A DNA stretch of 64,000 bases from COMBO-56-21 sp963705355 (GTDB lineage Archaea; Thermoplasmatota; Thermoplasmata; UBA10834). The translations under genes and the position numbers were made by a program. Below are positions 16,788 to 25,691 of the stretch, in pieces; the stretch's first letter is position 1; every line of letters starts with the position of its first letter. The DNA lies in the NCBI GenBank assembly GCA_963705355.1, contig OY970070.1, forward strand, positions 1,860,001 to 1,924,000, given 5' to 3'. The notes beneath the pieces were generated by a model. That model saw only the letters and a list, made by a program, of their open reading frames with translations, did not search any database and was not told the DNA's origin.

Positions 16788-17597
16788 ATGGCCAAGAAGA
16801 AGAATGTCGTCGAGGAGGAAGAGGAAGAAGTCACGTGTCCGGTGTGCGGCAAGCCCGTCGGCCTGGATGTCACCTCGTGTCCTCACTGTGGTGCGGAGTT
16901 CGAAGAGGAGGAATTGGAGGAAGAGGCCGCACCCGCGGAAAGAGCCGTCGAGAAGGAGGAGACCGCTGAGTGCCCCATCTGTGGCAAGTCGGTCAGCATC
17001 GACGTCGCCTCGTGCCCGTACTGCGGCGCCGAGTTCGAGGAAGAGGAGGTCGAGGAGGTCATCGAGGTCGAGGAGAAGCAAGTCCCCGTCAAGTCCAGGC
17101 CCGCGAGAGCGGCTGAGGTCGAGGAGGCCCCGGAGGCTACTGCGGAGGAGAGGGCCCTCGCGGAGATGGAAGCCCCCACGAACATCACGGATCTCAGGGT
17201 CATCGGGGTCGCACTGATCATACTCGGCATCCTGGGTTCTCAGGTCGCATTCATGATCGACTGGTATTGGTCTTGGGTCCCGCCGATTAAGGACAACCTG
17301 GGAATGTTCGTTGCGATTCCCGCTGTCATCATCGTCGCCGGCCTGCTCGTGTTCATGCTGCTCAAGAAGGCCCTTGGCGGCGGAAGGAAGCTTCCGCGCA
17401 TGCTCCCTGGGATGTCGCTGTCGATATTCCTGTTCGGAATAATTGCGCTCGTGCTCATCATGCTCTGGAACCCAATCAATAGTGCCCTGCAAGACTCGAG
17501 CGTCGGCGTTGGAGGCGCGTTCGTCGGGATACTGATCGTCGGGGTTCTGCTCATGTTCATGGGCCAGAAGATGATGGCGAGAAACGTAGCCGCCTGA
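16788..17597 (+). CDS. Membrane protein with two N-terminal zinc ribbons and acidic linkers
   Basis: 269 residues. Two zinc ribbons (CPVCGKPVGLDVTSCPHC and CPICGKSVSIDVASCPYC) are separated by runs of Glu, followed by an acidic/Pro linker to about residue 130 and four hydrophobic helices (about 140-265). The N-terminal ribbons would face the cytoplasm, possibly to bind a partner protein or nucleic acid. The two ribbon segments are close copies of each other, pointing to internal duplication. No function is known. Similar ribbons end the proteins at 21424 and 30847. Confidence 0.7.
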   Translation: MAKKKNVVEEEEEEVTCPVCGKPVGLDVTSCPHCGAEFEEEELEEEAAPAERAVEKEETAECPICGKSVSIDVASCPYCGAEFEEEEVEEVIEVEEKQVPVKSRPARAAEVEEAPEATAEERALAEMEAPTNITDLRVIGVALIILGILGSQVAFMIDWYWSWVPPIKDNLGMFVAIPAVIIVAGLLVFMLLKKALGGGRKLPRMLPGMSLSIFLFGIIALVLIMLWNPINSALQDSSVGVGGAFVGILIVGVLLMFMGQKMMARNVAA

Positions 17598-17791
17598 AGT
17601 GACCAAACCTCTCTCAAACCAATTCCTTCTGTTCTGTTCCTAGTATGTTTGAAATATCATGCGCGCGATTACGCTTTCCGAGCGTCATCGGCCGAGACCA
17701 TGTTGTTCGGTGTGGTGGGGGAGACGGCCTGGAGACGCTTCGGGGTCTGATGGGAACCCCTTGATCATTTCTCTGAAATGCGCGGGCGGAC

Positions 17792-17818
17792 CTTTTCCAA
17801 GTCTACGACTTGGAAGGG
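17792..17818 (+). repeat. Inverted repeat, 9-12 bp stem with 3-nt loop
   Basis: TTCCAAGTC (17795-17803) pairs perfectly with GACTTGGAA (17807-17815) around TAC; three further pairs, two of them G-T, extend the stem. It lies 50 nt upstream of a TATA box, so it could be an operator-like palindrome or a terminator stem for transcription from the left. Confidence 0.55.
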
Positions 17819-17865
17819 ATTCCGACTGCAAACTCGCCAGTCCGTTTCGAATTGACTGACCAAAT

Positions 17866-17875
17866 AATTATATAC
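17866..17875 (+). promoter_or_regulatory. TATA box upstream of the 177-residue protein gene
   Basis: AATTATATAC is a good archaeal TATA match about 125 nt before the ATG at 17998, implying a leader of roughly 100 nt. Confidence 0.5.
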
Positions 17876-17997
17876 TCAAACCCCGATATATTGAGAGCGA
17901 AAGCCGAAGGGATGGGTCAGCTATTGCAGTGCGTTCTTCGCACGGGCAGATTCACCTCTTCTGCAGACGTCAACACAATGAAAAGGAGTGAAGCAGG

Positions 17998-18531
17998 ATG
18001 GAGAAAAAGATCGTCGCGATAATGGTCTCGTTAGTGGTCGTCGCCGCTCTCGTGGTGGCGTTCGTCATGGTGGCCGCGGGCGGGGGCCTGCGGCGGGCAG
18101 GCGGCTTCACCGCTCTGTTCGACAAGCTCGACTACACTGGAGATGCGAATCACGACCAGCGGCTGCAGCTGCCCGGTAGCTGGCACTCAGGCGACAAGAA
18201 GACAGTCAGCGACTCGATCGTGGACATGATCTACTACAAGAGGACGATAAGCCAGACCTCCGTCTACATAACGACGCTGTGGTTCGTGTACATGGGTGAC
18301 AAGTGGAGCAATCCGTACGAGGGCGCGGGCACATCGTTCTATGTTCCCATCACGGGCGATTCCAACTGGCTCCATGTCGACCACGGCATGTTCTCGATAA
18401 CGGTCTCGTCTGCGACGAACCTGTCCGCGCACTACCAGATAGGCGATGTCATCTCGCTCGAGTCCATGCTCGAAACCAACGGCAACGCGATGCTGGCATT
18501 CGGCGACTGGGCCGTCACGAACGTCATCTAG
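17998..18531 (+). CDS. Small membrane-anchored or secreted protein of unknown function
   Basis: 177 residues. A basic tetrapeptide is followed by a hydrophobic helix (about 5-30), then a polar domain rich in Tyr, Trp and Ser that looks beta-structured (YYKRTISQTSVYITTLWFVY, later NWLHVDHGMFSITV). No cysteine near the end of the hydrophobic stretch, so it is not an obvious lipoprotein. I do not recognise a family. GGAGTGA is placed 7 nt before the ATG at 17998. Confidence 0.65.
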   Translation: MEKKIVAIMVSLVVVAALVVAFVMVAAGGGLRRAGGFTALFDKLDYTGDANHDQRLQLPGSWHSGDKKTVSDSIVDMIYYKRTISQTSVYITTLWFVYMGDKWSNPYEGAGTSFYVPITGDSNWLHVDHGMFSITVSSATNLSAHYQIGDVISLESMLETNGNAMLAFGDWAVTNVI

Positions 18532-18874
18532 GCGCAGGTCCGGCCAAACCTGAGAAACCCATTCCTTTTCGCATTTGTCGCCCCGCTAGGCCGGCCCATG
18601 TGCGGAGAGCGGTCCTGATTCATGGGTACTTGGGTTCTCCTGCTCTTTTAATATATAGACCTTGGCCAGGCCTCATTTCGCGTTTTGACGTGATTGGAGA
18701 AAGGATATTATAGCCGACGCCGCAAATGCTATTTATATAAACGAATGAGCATGCGTTAGTTGGGCTACCGTGCTTTTGAGGGCGGTCCTTGTACGATAGG
18801 GCTGGATAGCGCTAGAGGGGGGAAAGCCTCCCCAAGAGCGGTGCCAAGCGCCATGCGAGCAGAGAGGAAGGATC
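18532..18874. other. 343-nt intergenic region with two TATA-like boxes and a structured leader
   Basis: An AT-rich box TTTTAATATATAG (about 18647-18658) and a near-consensus box at 18731-18740 precede the TNGR-repeat gene. Between the latter and the GTG at 18875 is a GC-rich leader of about 110 nt with a TAGCGCTA palindrome and a GGGG/CCCC hairpin near 18816-18834. No small gene is convincing. Confidence 0.45.
18731..18740 (+). promoter_or_regulatory. TATA box for the TNGR-repeat operon
   Basis: ATTTATATAA is close to the archaeal consensus TTTATATA. A start about 25 nt downstream would give a leader of about 115 nt. Confidence 0.6.
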
Positions 18875-21409
18875 GTGCCCGAGAGCAGATATCCCGAGAG
18901 GGACAGAGCAGATGCTGTCCTAGACCAGAAGGGTTCCACCAACGGCCTTCACTTCTCAAGTCCTGATTCTGGCAAAGGCAAGGTCAACGGGCTCGGGAGG
19001 ACCGCGAGCCGTCTCTTCCAGGGCATGACCAACGGCCGCACAAATGGTCGGACGAACGGCAGGACAAATGGCCGAACTAACGGACGAATCAATGGTCGGA
19101 CGAATGGACGCACCAACGGGCGTACCAATGGCAGGACCAACGGACGCACGAACGGGATCTTGTACGGCTTCATCAACGGAATCACGCAAGGCCTTACCAA
19201 CGGTGGTTCAAAGACCAAGGGCAAAACGAATGGTTTCGTCAACGGTTCCGGTGCGGTCAATGGCTTCAGATTGTCGTACCAGCAGAGGCGCATAGCTAGG
19301 ACGAGAGTCGATATCGTAAAGAAGCTCGTGGTGATCGTCATTCTCGTGGCCATCGTCGTCTCGATCCCCTACGCGCTTGTATACGCCTTCCCGAGGGCCA
19401 CGATCCAGATAGATGGCTACTTCACGGATTGGCTCAAGGCTCAGATTTACAAAGAGGTGCCAGACTCCACCAACCCGGACATCGCCCTGACCGCATATGC
19501 CATGAAGTACGACAGCCGAGGCAGCTTCTTCTACATAGCGACCGAAGGCAAGATCCTCGAAGGAAGGGACAACGGTGCGGACGGGTTCTACATCTTCATC
19601 GACAGGGACAACAACCCGATGAGTGGCTATTCGGTCCGCGCGCTCGGAGCAGACGCACTCGTGACGGTGGTCGGCTGGAACAAGAGCGTGATCGCAGCAG
19701 ACTCCTACGCGTTCGATCCCACGGCGACCCGGCTTGATTTCTCGGGTTTCAAGTTCGTTTCGGCTGCGAATGCCGCGCTGTATGGTGGCGAGATAGAGAT
19801 TGGCAGCTCGATAATCGTAGGCGAGAACTCTAGAGTGGCCATCTGCGCGAGGCACACGAACATCTCGAACGACTGGTCCGACGTGAACTTCCGCACTAAG
19901 GGCTCTGCCCTCGAGGCCACAGAGGACTTCAACATGCCTTCGGTTCTCTCTATCGCCCCGGATCAGCGTGTTCTCACAATCAACATCACTGCGAAGGGTC
20001 CCCAAGCCTCGGTCCAGGGCTTCAATTTCGAGTTCCTGGGCAATACCACTCCGGTTTCGATTTCGGCAGTCGAGGGGAACAAGGTTCTTGGGACGTCGGA
20101 CCATGAATCCCTGCAGTTCGACACGCCGCTCCTGGTTGGCGACAAGAACCGCAGCATCGACATCGTTGCGACCCTGTCGACATCATCTTCTGAAGAATCC
20201 TTCGGCATTCAACTGAACGAAACCGACGCGATCAAGGTGGACAGAAATGTCACATGGGTGGTTCATTCCGTTCAGACAGGCTCCAAAGTCGCATACATAG
20301 GAGACTCTCCGAGTAAGATAGCAATCGACGGAGCGTTCGGTGATTGGATTCCGAGGATACCCATACTGGACAGGCTCAATGACGCATACTCGAGCAGGAC
20401 CAAGGACAACACGAGCGGCGATGTGGACATCTCCGTCGTCAAAGTCGCATCCTCTCTCGATACAGTTTCGTTCTACATGTCTGTGAACGGCACGATGCTC
20501 GGTGGCTCGAGTGTTCCTGCCAGCATGGTCAGGTTCGTCGTGCCAGGTCCTCCTGCTCAGAACGTCACCAACATCACTGAGCACATGTTCGGAGCGGATT
20601 TTGCCTTCGTATTCATAGACTCCGATCACAACCCGAGCACTGGCTACTACGTAGGCGGCTCGGAGATCTCGATTGCCGTTATCGGCAAGGGCAACTCGAT
20701 CCTATCGAGCATGGCCTACAGATATGTACGTGGCGGCTGGGCCGAGATCGGGCTCGTCCAAGCAGCAATCGATTCGTACCAATTGGAGCTCAGCTCGACA
20801 TATGCGACGCTCGGTCTCGTTCCTAACGACACCTATGCGATTACCATGCTCGCCCAGGATTGGAGTAATCGCCAGGACCAGATTGCGTTCCCGCTTTCCG
20901 CGAGACTGGCAGCTATGAGGGCGTTCGGCGGCATTGTTATCAATGAGATCTACAGCGACCGGGGCCGCGTTGACTGGCTCGAGTTGTACAATACTGGCCC
21001 GGCTCCGATCAACATCGGGGGGTGGAGGCTGTATCTCGGTGGTCCGCCGCCGCCAGGAGGCAATGGGCGGCTCGCTTACACCTTCCCCTCGGTAACTGTG
21101 CAACCAGGGGGATTCTACGTTCTGACCGGCATGGGCTTCGGGCGGGATACTCAGTATTGGCTAACGGACGCCTCAGGAAACTGGGTGGACAATGTGACGA
21201 CCCCTGCCTGGAGGCAGGTGTCATATGGAAGAGTCGGCAATGCTCCGTACTCGAGCTGGGCGACAATGACCCCGACGCCAGGCGCCATCAATCAGAACCA
21301 GAAGCCGATACCTGAGTTCGAGCATCTGGTGTTGCCGATAGCGATAGTACCATTACTGTTGATTGCCATTCGGAGGGTGAGGCGCCCTGGGGAATCGAGG
21401 GATGGATAA
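18875..21409 (+). CDS. Membrane-anchored surface protein: TNGR repeats, two CBM9-like domains, lamin-tail domain, PEF-CTERM-like tail
   Basis: 844 residues from a GTG preceded by GAGAGGAAG. Residues 52-95 are eleven nearly perfect TNGR tetrapeptides, extended by looser xNG units to about 130. A basic segment (QQRRIARTRVDIVKK) leads into a transmembrane helix (149-172). Outside are two domains opening with IDGYFTDWL (about 179) and IDGAFGDWI (about 483), the hallmark of CBM9/glucodextranase-C-like modules, then a lamin-tail domain (INEIYSDRGRVDWLELYN, about 688). The C-terminus has PIPEF, a hydrophobic helix and RRVRR, like PEF-CTERM sorting signals cleaved by archaeosortases. The repeat region lies on the N-terminal, presumably cytoplasmic side. 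Role unknown; probably cell-surface. Followed after 14 nt by the TPR protein. Confidence 0.75.
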   Translation: MPESRYPERDRADAVLDQKGSTNGLHFSSPDSGKGKVNGLGRTASRLFQGMTNGRTNGRTNGRTNGRTNGRINGRTNGRTNGRTNGRTNGRTNGILYGFINGITQGLTNGGSKTKGKTNGFVNGSGAVNGFRLSYQQRRIARTRVDIVKKLVVIVILVAIVVSIPYALVYAFPRATIQIDGYFTDWLKAQIYKEVPDSTNPDIALTAYAMKYDSRGSFFYIATEGKILEGRDNGADGFYIFIDRDNNPMSGYSVRALGADALVTVVGWNKSVIAADSYAFDPTATRLDFSGFKFVSAANAALYGGEIEIGSSIIVGENSRVAICARHTNISNDWSDVNFRTKGSALEATEDFNMPSVLSIAPDQRVLTINITAKGPQASVQGFNFEFLGNTTPVSISAVEGNKVLGTSDHESLQFDTPLLVGDKNRSIDIVATLSTSSSEESFGIQLNETDAIKVDRNVTWVVHSVQTGSKVAYIGDSPSKIAIDGAFGDWIPRIPILDRLNDAYSSRTKDNTSGDVDISVVKVASSLDTVSFYMSVNGTMLGGSSVPASMVRFVVPGPPAQNVTNITEHMFGADFAFVFIDSDHNPSTGYYVGGSEISIAVIGKGNSILSSMAYRYVRGGWAEIGLVQAAIDSYQLELSSTYATLGLVPNDTYAITMLAQDWSNRQDQIAFPLSARLAAMRAFGGIVINEIYSDRGRVDWLELYNTGPAPINIGGWRLYLGGPPPPGGNGRLAYTFPSVTVQPGGFYVLTGMGFGRDTQYWLTDASGNWVDNVTTPAWRQVSYGRVGNAPYSSWATMTPTPGAINQNQKPIPEFEHLVLPIAIVPLLLIAIRRVRRPGESRDG
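19028..19159 (+). repeat. Tandem 12-nt coding repeat (11 units, TNGR)
   Basis: Eleven consecutive 12-nt units encode ACN-AAY-GGN-CGN-type codons (one unit has Ile for Thr, the last has Ile for Arg). Third positions vary between units while the peptide is kept, which indicates selection on the protein rather than recent DNA slippage. Confidence 0.9.
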
Positions 21410-21423
21410 AGGGGACGTACGAC

Positions 21424-23691
21424 ATGGCTCCAGCGAAGGAATCCGATTCAAGTACTCCCTCGGCAAACGGCATCTCGATTTCCAACATGCTGAGGGCCTT
21501 CGGCGAGCAGTCAGAAGCTGAGAAACCGTTCGTTCCGCTGGTAGGTGGCCCGAGGCTCTTCGTGCTTCTCCTGTACGGTTCTGTCCTAATCGCAGCGTCG
21601 ATCGAGTTCTTTGCGAGCCAGAGAATATGGTACGGCAATTGGGATGTCTACAACGCCTACGTCTTCATCGTGAGCGGCGTGTTCATATTCTTCGGCATGG
21701 TGATGCTGCTCTCGTCCAATAGAAACGGTCCAGTGGAATTCAGCCTCCCCATTCCAAGGCCGGTCCTCGGCGTTGTCGGATTTGTGGCTTTTTGTTTTAG
21801 CGGCCTCGCACTGGCCTACTGGAACAAGTCGCTCGGGGGCTGGGCAATCCCCCTCAGCATATCGCTCCTGTACGGTTTCCTCCTCATGCTCCTCGGAGGC
21901 CGCGGATTCGACATGCATGAGAGCTTCAGGCTGATGCTCTACGGCACGGGCATCGTGATCATGATCATGGTCCCTGTCCATGAGGCCTTCGGGTATGCAA
22001 GGAGTCCGCCTGGCGAATATCCATTCACATTCCTCAATCTCGTTCTTCTGGTGCCTGGCATGTTCTTGTCCCTTTTGTCGATGCAGTACATGGAGACCAG
22101 GGACGGGTTCCTCGGCGCGTGGCTCATCGGGGCCATGGCCATTTTCCTTCTCGCATTCCACGAGCAGGTGGGAATACTCGCCTCGGGGAACTACTCGCCT
22201 TACGATAGGGCGCTCGCGCTCATAGGAATGACATTCTCGTTCCTTCCTCTCATGATGTATGTCTGGCGCGAGCGCGTCTATATCTTTCTTTGGCGCAGGC
22301 TGAGAACTGCTAACAACCTCATCGAGCAGGGAGACTATGCAGGTGCCTTGAAGCAGTCCGAGACAGCCATAAGGCAGTGCTCCAGAGTCGGAATCGAGGA
22401 CAGGTTCGCTCTTCCGTGGAGCCTGAAGGCAGATGCTTTGTATCGGATGAAAGACTATCAGAAGGCGATGGTTCATTACGACACTTCCCTGAAGATAGAC
22501 CCGAAGGACAGCACGTCCTGGTGCCACCTCGGCAATATGCTCGCCTTCGAGGGGAAGCAGGAGGCAGCCCTGGAGGCTTTCGACAAGGCCCTGAAGGTCG
22601 ACGCGACGAACGGCTACGCCTGGAACAACAAGGGCGCTGTCTACCAAACGCTCAAGATGTATGAGGACGCCCTCATCTGCTTCGACAAGGCCATAGGCTA
22701 CCTGCCGGACCCGTTCGATGCGCACGTCAACGCCGCGCGTTTGTTCTCTAAGCTCGGGCACAGCAGCGACGCCCTTCATCACTATCAGGCGGCCCTTGGG
22801 CTCAGGCCGAAGAGCGAGCAGGCTAACGAGGGAATCCACAAGGAGTTCTTCAGGAGCATGTGCATGGACCAGATCGCTGGCTGGGAGCAGTTCGGGCTCG
22901 ACACCGGCTACCTGAGGCAGCTCCTCGACCAGGACCCCACCAACTTCGTGAGGAGGTCAAAGGAGTTTCTCAAGAACATCGTGGAGCAGAGGACGGAACT
23001 CCAGGTGCTCCCTGGCAAGGAACATATCGATATCAACGCCGTCATCCAATCGATTCTGAAAGCAACCGAAGAGCCCGATGGCGCGTCCCTCGACACGCTC
23101 AAGGAAGTGACCGGTCTCAGGGAGCGGGACCTCATCCTGCCCTTGGCTCTGCTCATGGAGACGGATCACGTCCATTTCAAGACCGTTGGCAAGAAGCAGA
23201 TCTACGTATCCAGAGGAAAGGCCCCCGAGAAGATGCCTGAGCCGCCAAAGCCGCCGCCGGTCGATATGGCAAGGGCCAAGCAGAAGAAAGAACATCCGCA
23301 CGTTTCGGGGGCCGCGAAGCCACAGAAGGTCCAGATCAAATGCCCTGGATGCGGCCATCCGCTGGCCGGCACCGAGACGAAGTGTCCGCAATGCGACCTT
23401 CCGTTCGAGACCGCCTCGTTCGACTGCCCGATATGCGGCGAGGACGTTCAATTCTCCGCGGAGACATGTCCGAAGTGCGGAGCAGTTTTCAGAGGTCCCC
23501 CGGAAGAGGCTGAGGAAGCAGAACCGAAGGGGAGAGGCAGACTCTGGACGCGAAGAAAGCCGAGGGCGCGGTCGAAACCGAAGAAGCCGAAGGAGCCCGT
23601 GGAGGAAAAGACTCTCCCGGGCAAGCGCGCCGTCGTCACGGTCGAGCCGACCGCATCCATCCTGGTGTTCAGGCGCAGGCCAAAGAAGTAG
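21424..23691 (+). CDS. Polytopic membrane protein with TPR repeats, winged-helix-like segment and double zinc ribbon
   Basis: 755 residues. About eight transmembrane helices occupy residues 45-285, followed by TPR repeats (about 290-480; for example ALKQSETAIRQC, AMVHYDTSLKIDPKD, AWNNKGAVYQTLKMYEDAL). A helical segment near 540-600 resembles a winged helix (LDTLKEVTGLRERDLILPLALLMETDHV). Two zinc ribbons follow (CPGCGHPLAGTETKCPQC and CPICGEDVQFSAETCPKC), then a Lys/Arg/Pro-rich tail. The layout suggests a membrane platform with a cytoplasmic scaffold. The 14-nt gap to the TNGR surface protein indicates one operon. No family name is recognised. Confidence 0.7.
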   Translation: MAPAKESDSSTPSANGISISNMLRAFGEQSEAEKPFVPLVGGPRLFVLLLYGSVLIAASIEFFASQRIWYGNWDVYNAYVFIVSGVFIFFGMVMLLSSNRNGPVEFSLPIPRPVLGVVGFVAFCFSGLALAYWNKSLGGWAIPLSISLLYGFLLMLLGGRGFDMHESFRLMLYGTGIVIMIMVPVHEAFGYARSPPGEYPFTFLNLVLLVPGMFLSLLSMQYMETRDGFLGAWLIGAMAIFLLAFHEQVGILASGNYSPYDRALALIGMTFSFLPLMMYVWRERVYIFLWRRLRTANNLIEQGDYAGALKQSETAIRQCSRVGIEDRFALPWSLKADALYRMKDYQKAMVHYDTSLKIDPKDSTSWCHLGNMLAFEGKQEAALEAFDKALKVDATNGYAWNNKGAVYQTLKMYEDALICFDKAIGYLPDPFDAHVNAARLFSKLGHSSDALHHYQAALGLRPKSEQANEGIHKEFFRSMCMDQIAGWEQFGLDTGYLRQLLDQDPTNFVRRSKEFLKNIVEQRTELQVLPGKEHIDINAVIQSILKATEEPDGASLDTLKEVTGLRERDLILPLALLMETDHVHFKTVGKKQIYVSRGKAPEKMPEPPKPPPVDMARAKQKKEHPHVSGAAKPQKVQIKCPGCGHPLAGTETKCPQCDLPFETASFDCPICGEDVQFSAETCPKCGAVFRGPPEEAEEAEPKGRGRLWTRRKPRARSKPKKPKEPVEEKTLPGKRAVVTVEPTASILVFRRRPKK

Positions 23692-23694
23692 AAT

Positions 23695-24558
23695 CTAACG
23701 GATCTCGATCTTCCCTTTCTTGAGGAGCATCTGGAGCGCCTCGTCTGCGGCCTTGTCCTTCTTCGAGACGTCATCCAACGCCTTCTTGACCGCGAGGTTC
23801 ACGTCCCTGATGGCCTTCAGCTCCTCCATCTTCTCCATGCGCTTCTCCTTCCTGATCTCGATGATCTTCTCGCGCATCTCTGAGGCCTTTTGGTGGGCGG
23901 CATCCGCCTCTTCTCTGAGCTTCATGAATTCCTGATGTTTCTTGTTTGCGGACGCAGTCAATGCCGCGACGTCCTTCAAGAAGCTCGAAGCCTGTTCGTG
24001 TGCTCTGTGCTGAAGGTCAGATAGCCGCACTACTTCGGCGTGCTCCTTGTCTGCCTGCTTGAAGAGCGCATCTATGCTGCGGTCGATATCGTGGATATCC
24101 TTCGTGATCTTCTCCTGCTCCACGAGCACCTTCTTCAGCTTCTCTATCTCCGCGAGCTTGGTCCTGAGTCCGTCCAGGAGTTTTCTTTCTTGAGGGATCG
24201 TCAAAGGAACCGTCTGCTGGCGCAGTTCCATGCCCTTCGCTTCCGCCTCCATGCCCCTGATCTCTTCCCTGAGACTGCCTGTCTGTTTGCCCCTCATCTT
24301 CTTCTTGAACTCAATGAGCTCCTTTGCCTTCTCTTGCAGCCCGTCCCGCTTCTGCTTGTGCACTCTCATCTCGGCCACGAACGCGTCTCGCTTGTCCCTC
24401 GCAGCGTTCATCTGGTCCTGAAGCCCTTTCTTCTGTTCGTGCAGGCTGTCTCTCTCTGATCTCAAAACTGCAGCCTGCTCGTTGATATCGTCCCGCTTGT
24501 TCAGCAATGCCCTGAACCTCAGCTCAGCGCTCTGAAGCTCGCTTATCTTTTTCGGCAT
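23695..24558 (-). CDS. Archaeal coiled-coil protein (COG1340-like)
   Basis: 287 residues, almost entirely helical with heptad-like Leu/Ala/Lys/Glu pattern from about residue 5 to 270 and no cysteine. A short break around residues 115-125 (QQTVPLTIPQERKLL) separates two long coils, which is the layout of the archaeal COG1340 coiled-coil family of unknown function. Convergent with the TPR gene with a 3-nt gap, and upstream there is a spacer to the epimerase gene. Confidence 0.65.
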   Translation of the reverse strand: MPKKISELQSAELRFRALLNKRDDINEQAAVLRSERDSLHEQKKGLQDQMNAARDKRDAFVAEMRVHKQKRDGLQEKAKELIEFKKKMRGKQTGSLREEIRGMEAEAKGMELRQQTVPLTIPQERKLLDGLRTKLAEIEKLKKVLVEQEKITKDIHDIDRSIDALFKQADKEHAEVVRLSDLQHRAHEQASSFLKDVAALTASANKKHQEFMKLREEADAAHQKASEMREKIIEIRKEKRMEKMEELKAIRDVNLAVKKALDDVSKKDKAADEALQMLLKKGKIEIR

Positions 24559-24632
24559 CTAGGTCCGCCGGTCTGCAGTGCTGGCATGGCATGAGACGAT
24601 TGATATAAGAACTCTGTGTTCGCGCTTGATAA

Positions 24633-25691
24633 TCATCCGTCCAAAGGAGTCGTGATGCCCAATCCCGGTTTTTTCGGGGCGACAAGATGGCCGTCCTCGA
24701 ATAACAGTCCCGAGGACGGGTCGTCAACTATGTTGAAGTGGGAATCGAGATCGGCCATGAGCACGTTTTCCGAGCTGAGTGCGAAATGCAGGCCCGCAGC
24801 GATCGAGACCTGTATCTCGCCCATGCAGCCGACCATCGTGCCCACATCGGCCGCCTCTGCTAGTCTGTTGATCAAGACCGCATCGTTGATACCCGCGCTC
24901 TTCATCAGCTTGATGTTGATCATGTCAGCGATGCTCTCTCTGGCGACCTTTCGCGCATCTAGAACGGATTTGACGCACTCGTCAGCCATTATCGGCAGAT
25001 TGCTGGACTGAGACACCCTCCTCAGGCCCTCGTAGTCTTCGGCCTTCACGGGCTGCTCTACGACGGCCACACCGAGGGTCTCCATGGCCTCGCAGAACTT
25101 GATGGCCTGGTCGACGGTGTATCCCTGATTTGCATCCACCCGCAGCTGGATCTTGGCGCCGACCGCGTCTCGCACCGCGGAAACCCGCTTGATGTCCTCG
25201 TCGAATTCAAGCCCGACCTTGATTTTGAGCGCCCTGAACCCCGATCGTGTGTGCATGAGGGCCTTCTGAACGGTGATCTCCAGCGGCTCGATCCCGATGG
25301 TCATGTCGGTGATCATCTTGTCCCGTTTTCCTCCCAGGTATTCGTGCAGGGGCTTTTTCTCTCGCTTGCTGAGCAGGTCAAAGAGCGCGATATCCACTGC
25401 AGCCTTTGCCGCTGTGTTCCCAATCGCGATGGCATCCAGTCTCTGATGGAGCTTATCTGGATAGTTCTCGTCGGTGCCCACGATCTTCCTTGACGCCATG
25501 CCCAGAAATGACTCCATCGAAGCGAGGGTCTCTTGAGTGATATCAGTCGGGTTGGCGCTACCAACGCCGAAGTCGTCGCCGGAGACAAGTTTCACGATCA
25601 CATTCTCCTCGGTGTCCGAGGACCCCGTGGCAATCCTGAATGTGCTGGTCCTCTTGTTGATGAATGTCCTGGACTCCATCGAGTCGATCAT
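24633..25691 (-). CDS. Enolase-superfamily dipeptide epimerase (L-Ala-D/L-Glu epimerase-like)
   Basis: 352 residues. Catalytic features of the muconate-lactonizing/AEE subgroup are present: KxK in ALKIKVG, metal ligands D (LRVDANQGY), E (VVEQPV) and D/E (IMADECV), and the opposite base K in INIKLMKSAGI. A late DLDSHF motif corresponds to the DxD that binds the substrate amino group in dipeptide epimerases. The ATG at 25691 overlaps the stop of the DUF89 gene by 4 nt and is preceded by GGAG; the longer upstream extension is rejected. Substrate specificity cannot be read; dipeptide or N-acyl amino acid isomerisation is likely. Confidence 0.8.
   Translation of the reverse strand: MIDSMESRTFINKRTSTFRIATGSSDTEENVIVKLVSGDDFGVGSANPTDITQETLASMESFLGMASRKIVGTDENYPDKLHQRLDAIAIGNTAAKAAVDIALFDLLSKREKKPLHEYLGGKRDKMITDMTIGIEPLEITVQKALMHTRSGFRALKIKVGLEFDEDIKRVSAVRDAVGAKIQLRVDANQGYTVDQAIKFCEAMETLGVAVVEQPVKAEDYEGLRRVSQSSNLPIMADECVKSVLDARKVARESIADMINIKLMKSAGINDAVLINRLAEAADVGTMVGCMGEIQVSIAAGLHFALSSENVLMADLDSHFNIVDDPSSGLLFEDGHLVAPKKPGLGITTPLDG

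Larger units (their letters stand above)
17598..17997. other. 400-nt intergenic region with hairpin and promoter
   Basis: No credible gene. It contains a strong inverted repeat (17792-17818) and a good TATA box (17866-17875); the predicted transcript would have a leader of about 100 nt before the small secreted-protein gene at 17998. Confidence 0.5.

Noticed and set aside
19028..19159. CRISPR-like or satellite repeat
   Set aside because: Units are 12 nt, contiguous, in frame and conserved at the protein level; there are no spacers.
21586..22839. 417-residue minus-strand frame opposite the TPR membrane protein
   Set aside because: Charged, His-rich shadow composition without domains; the plus-strand protein has clear TM and TPR structure.
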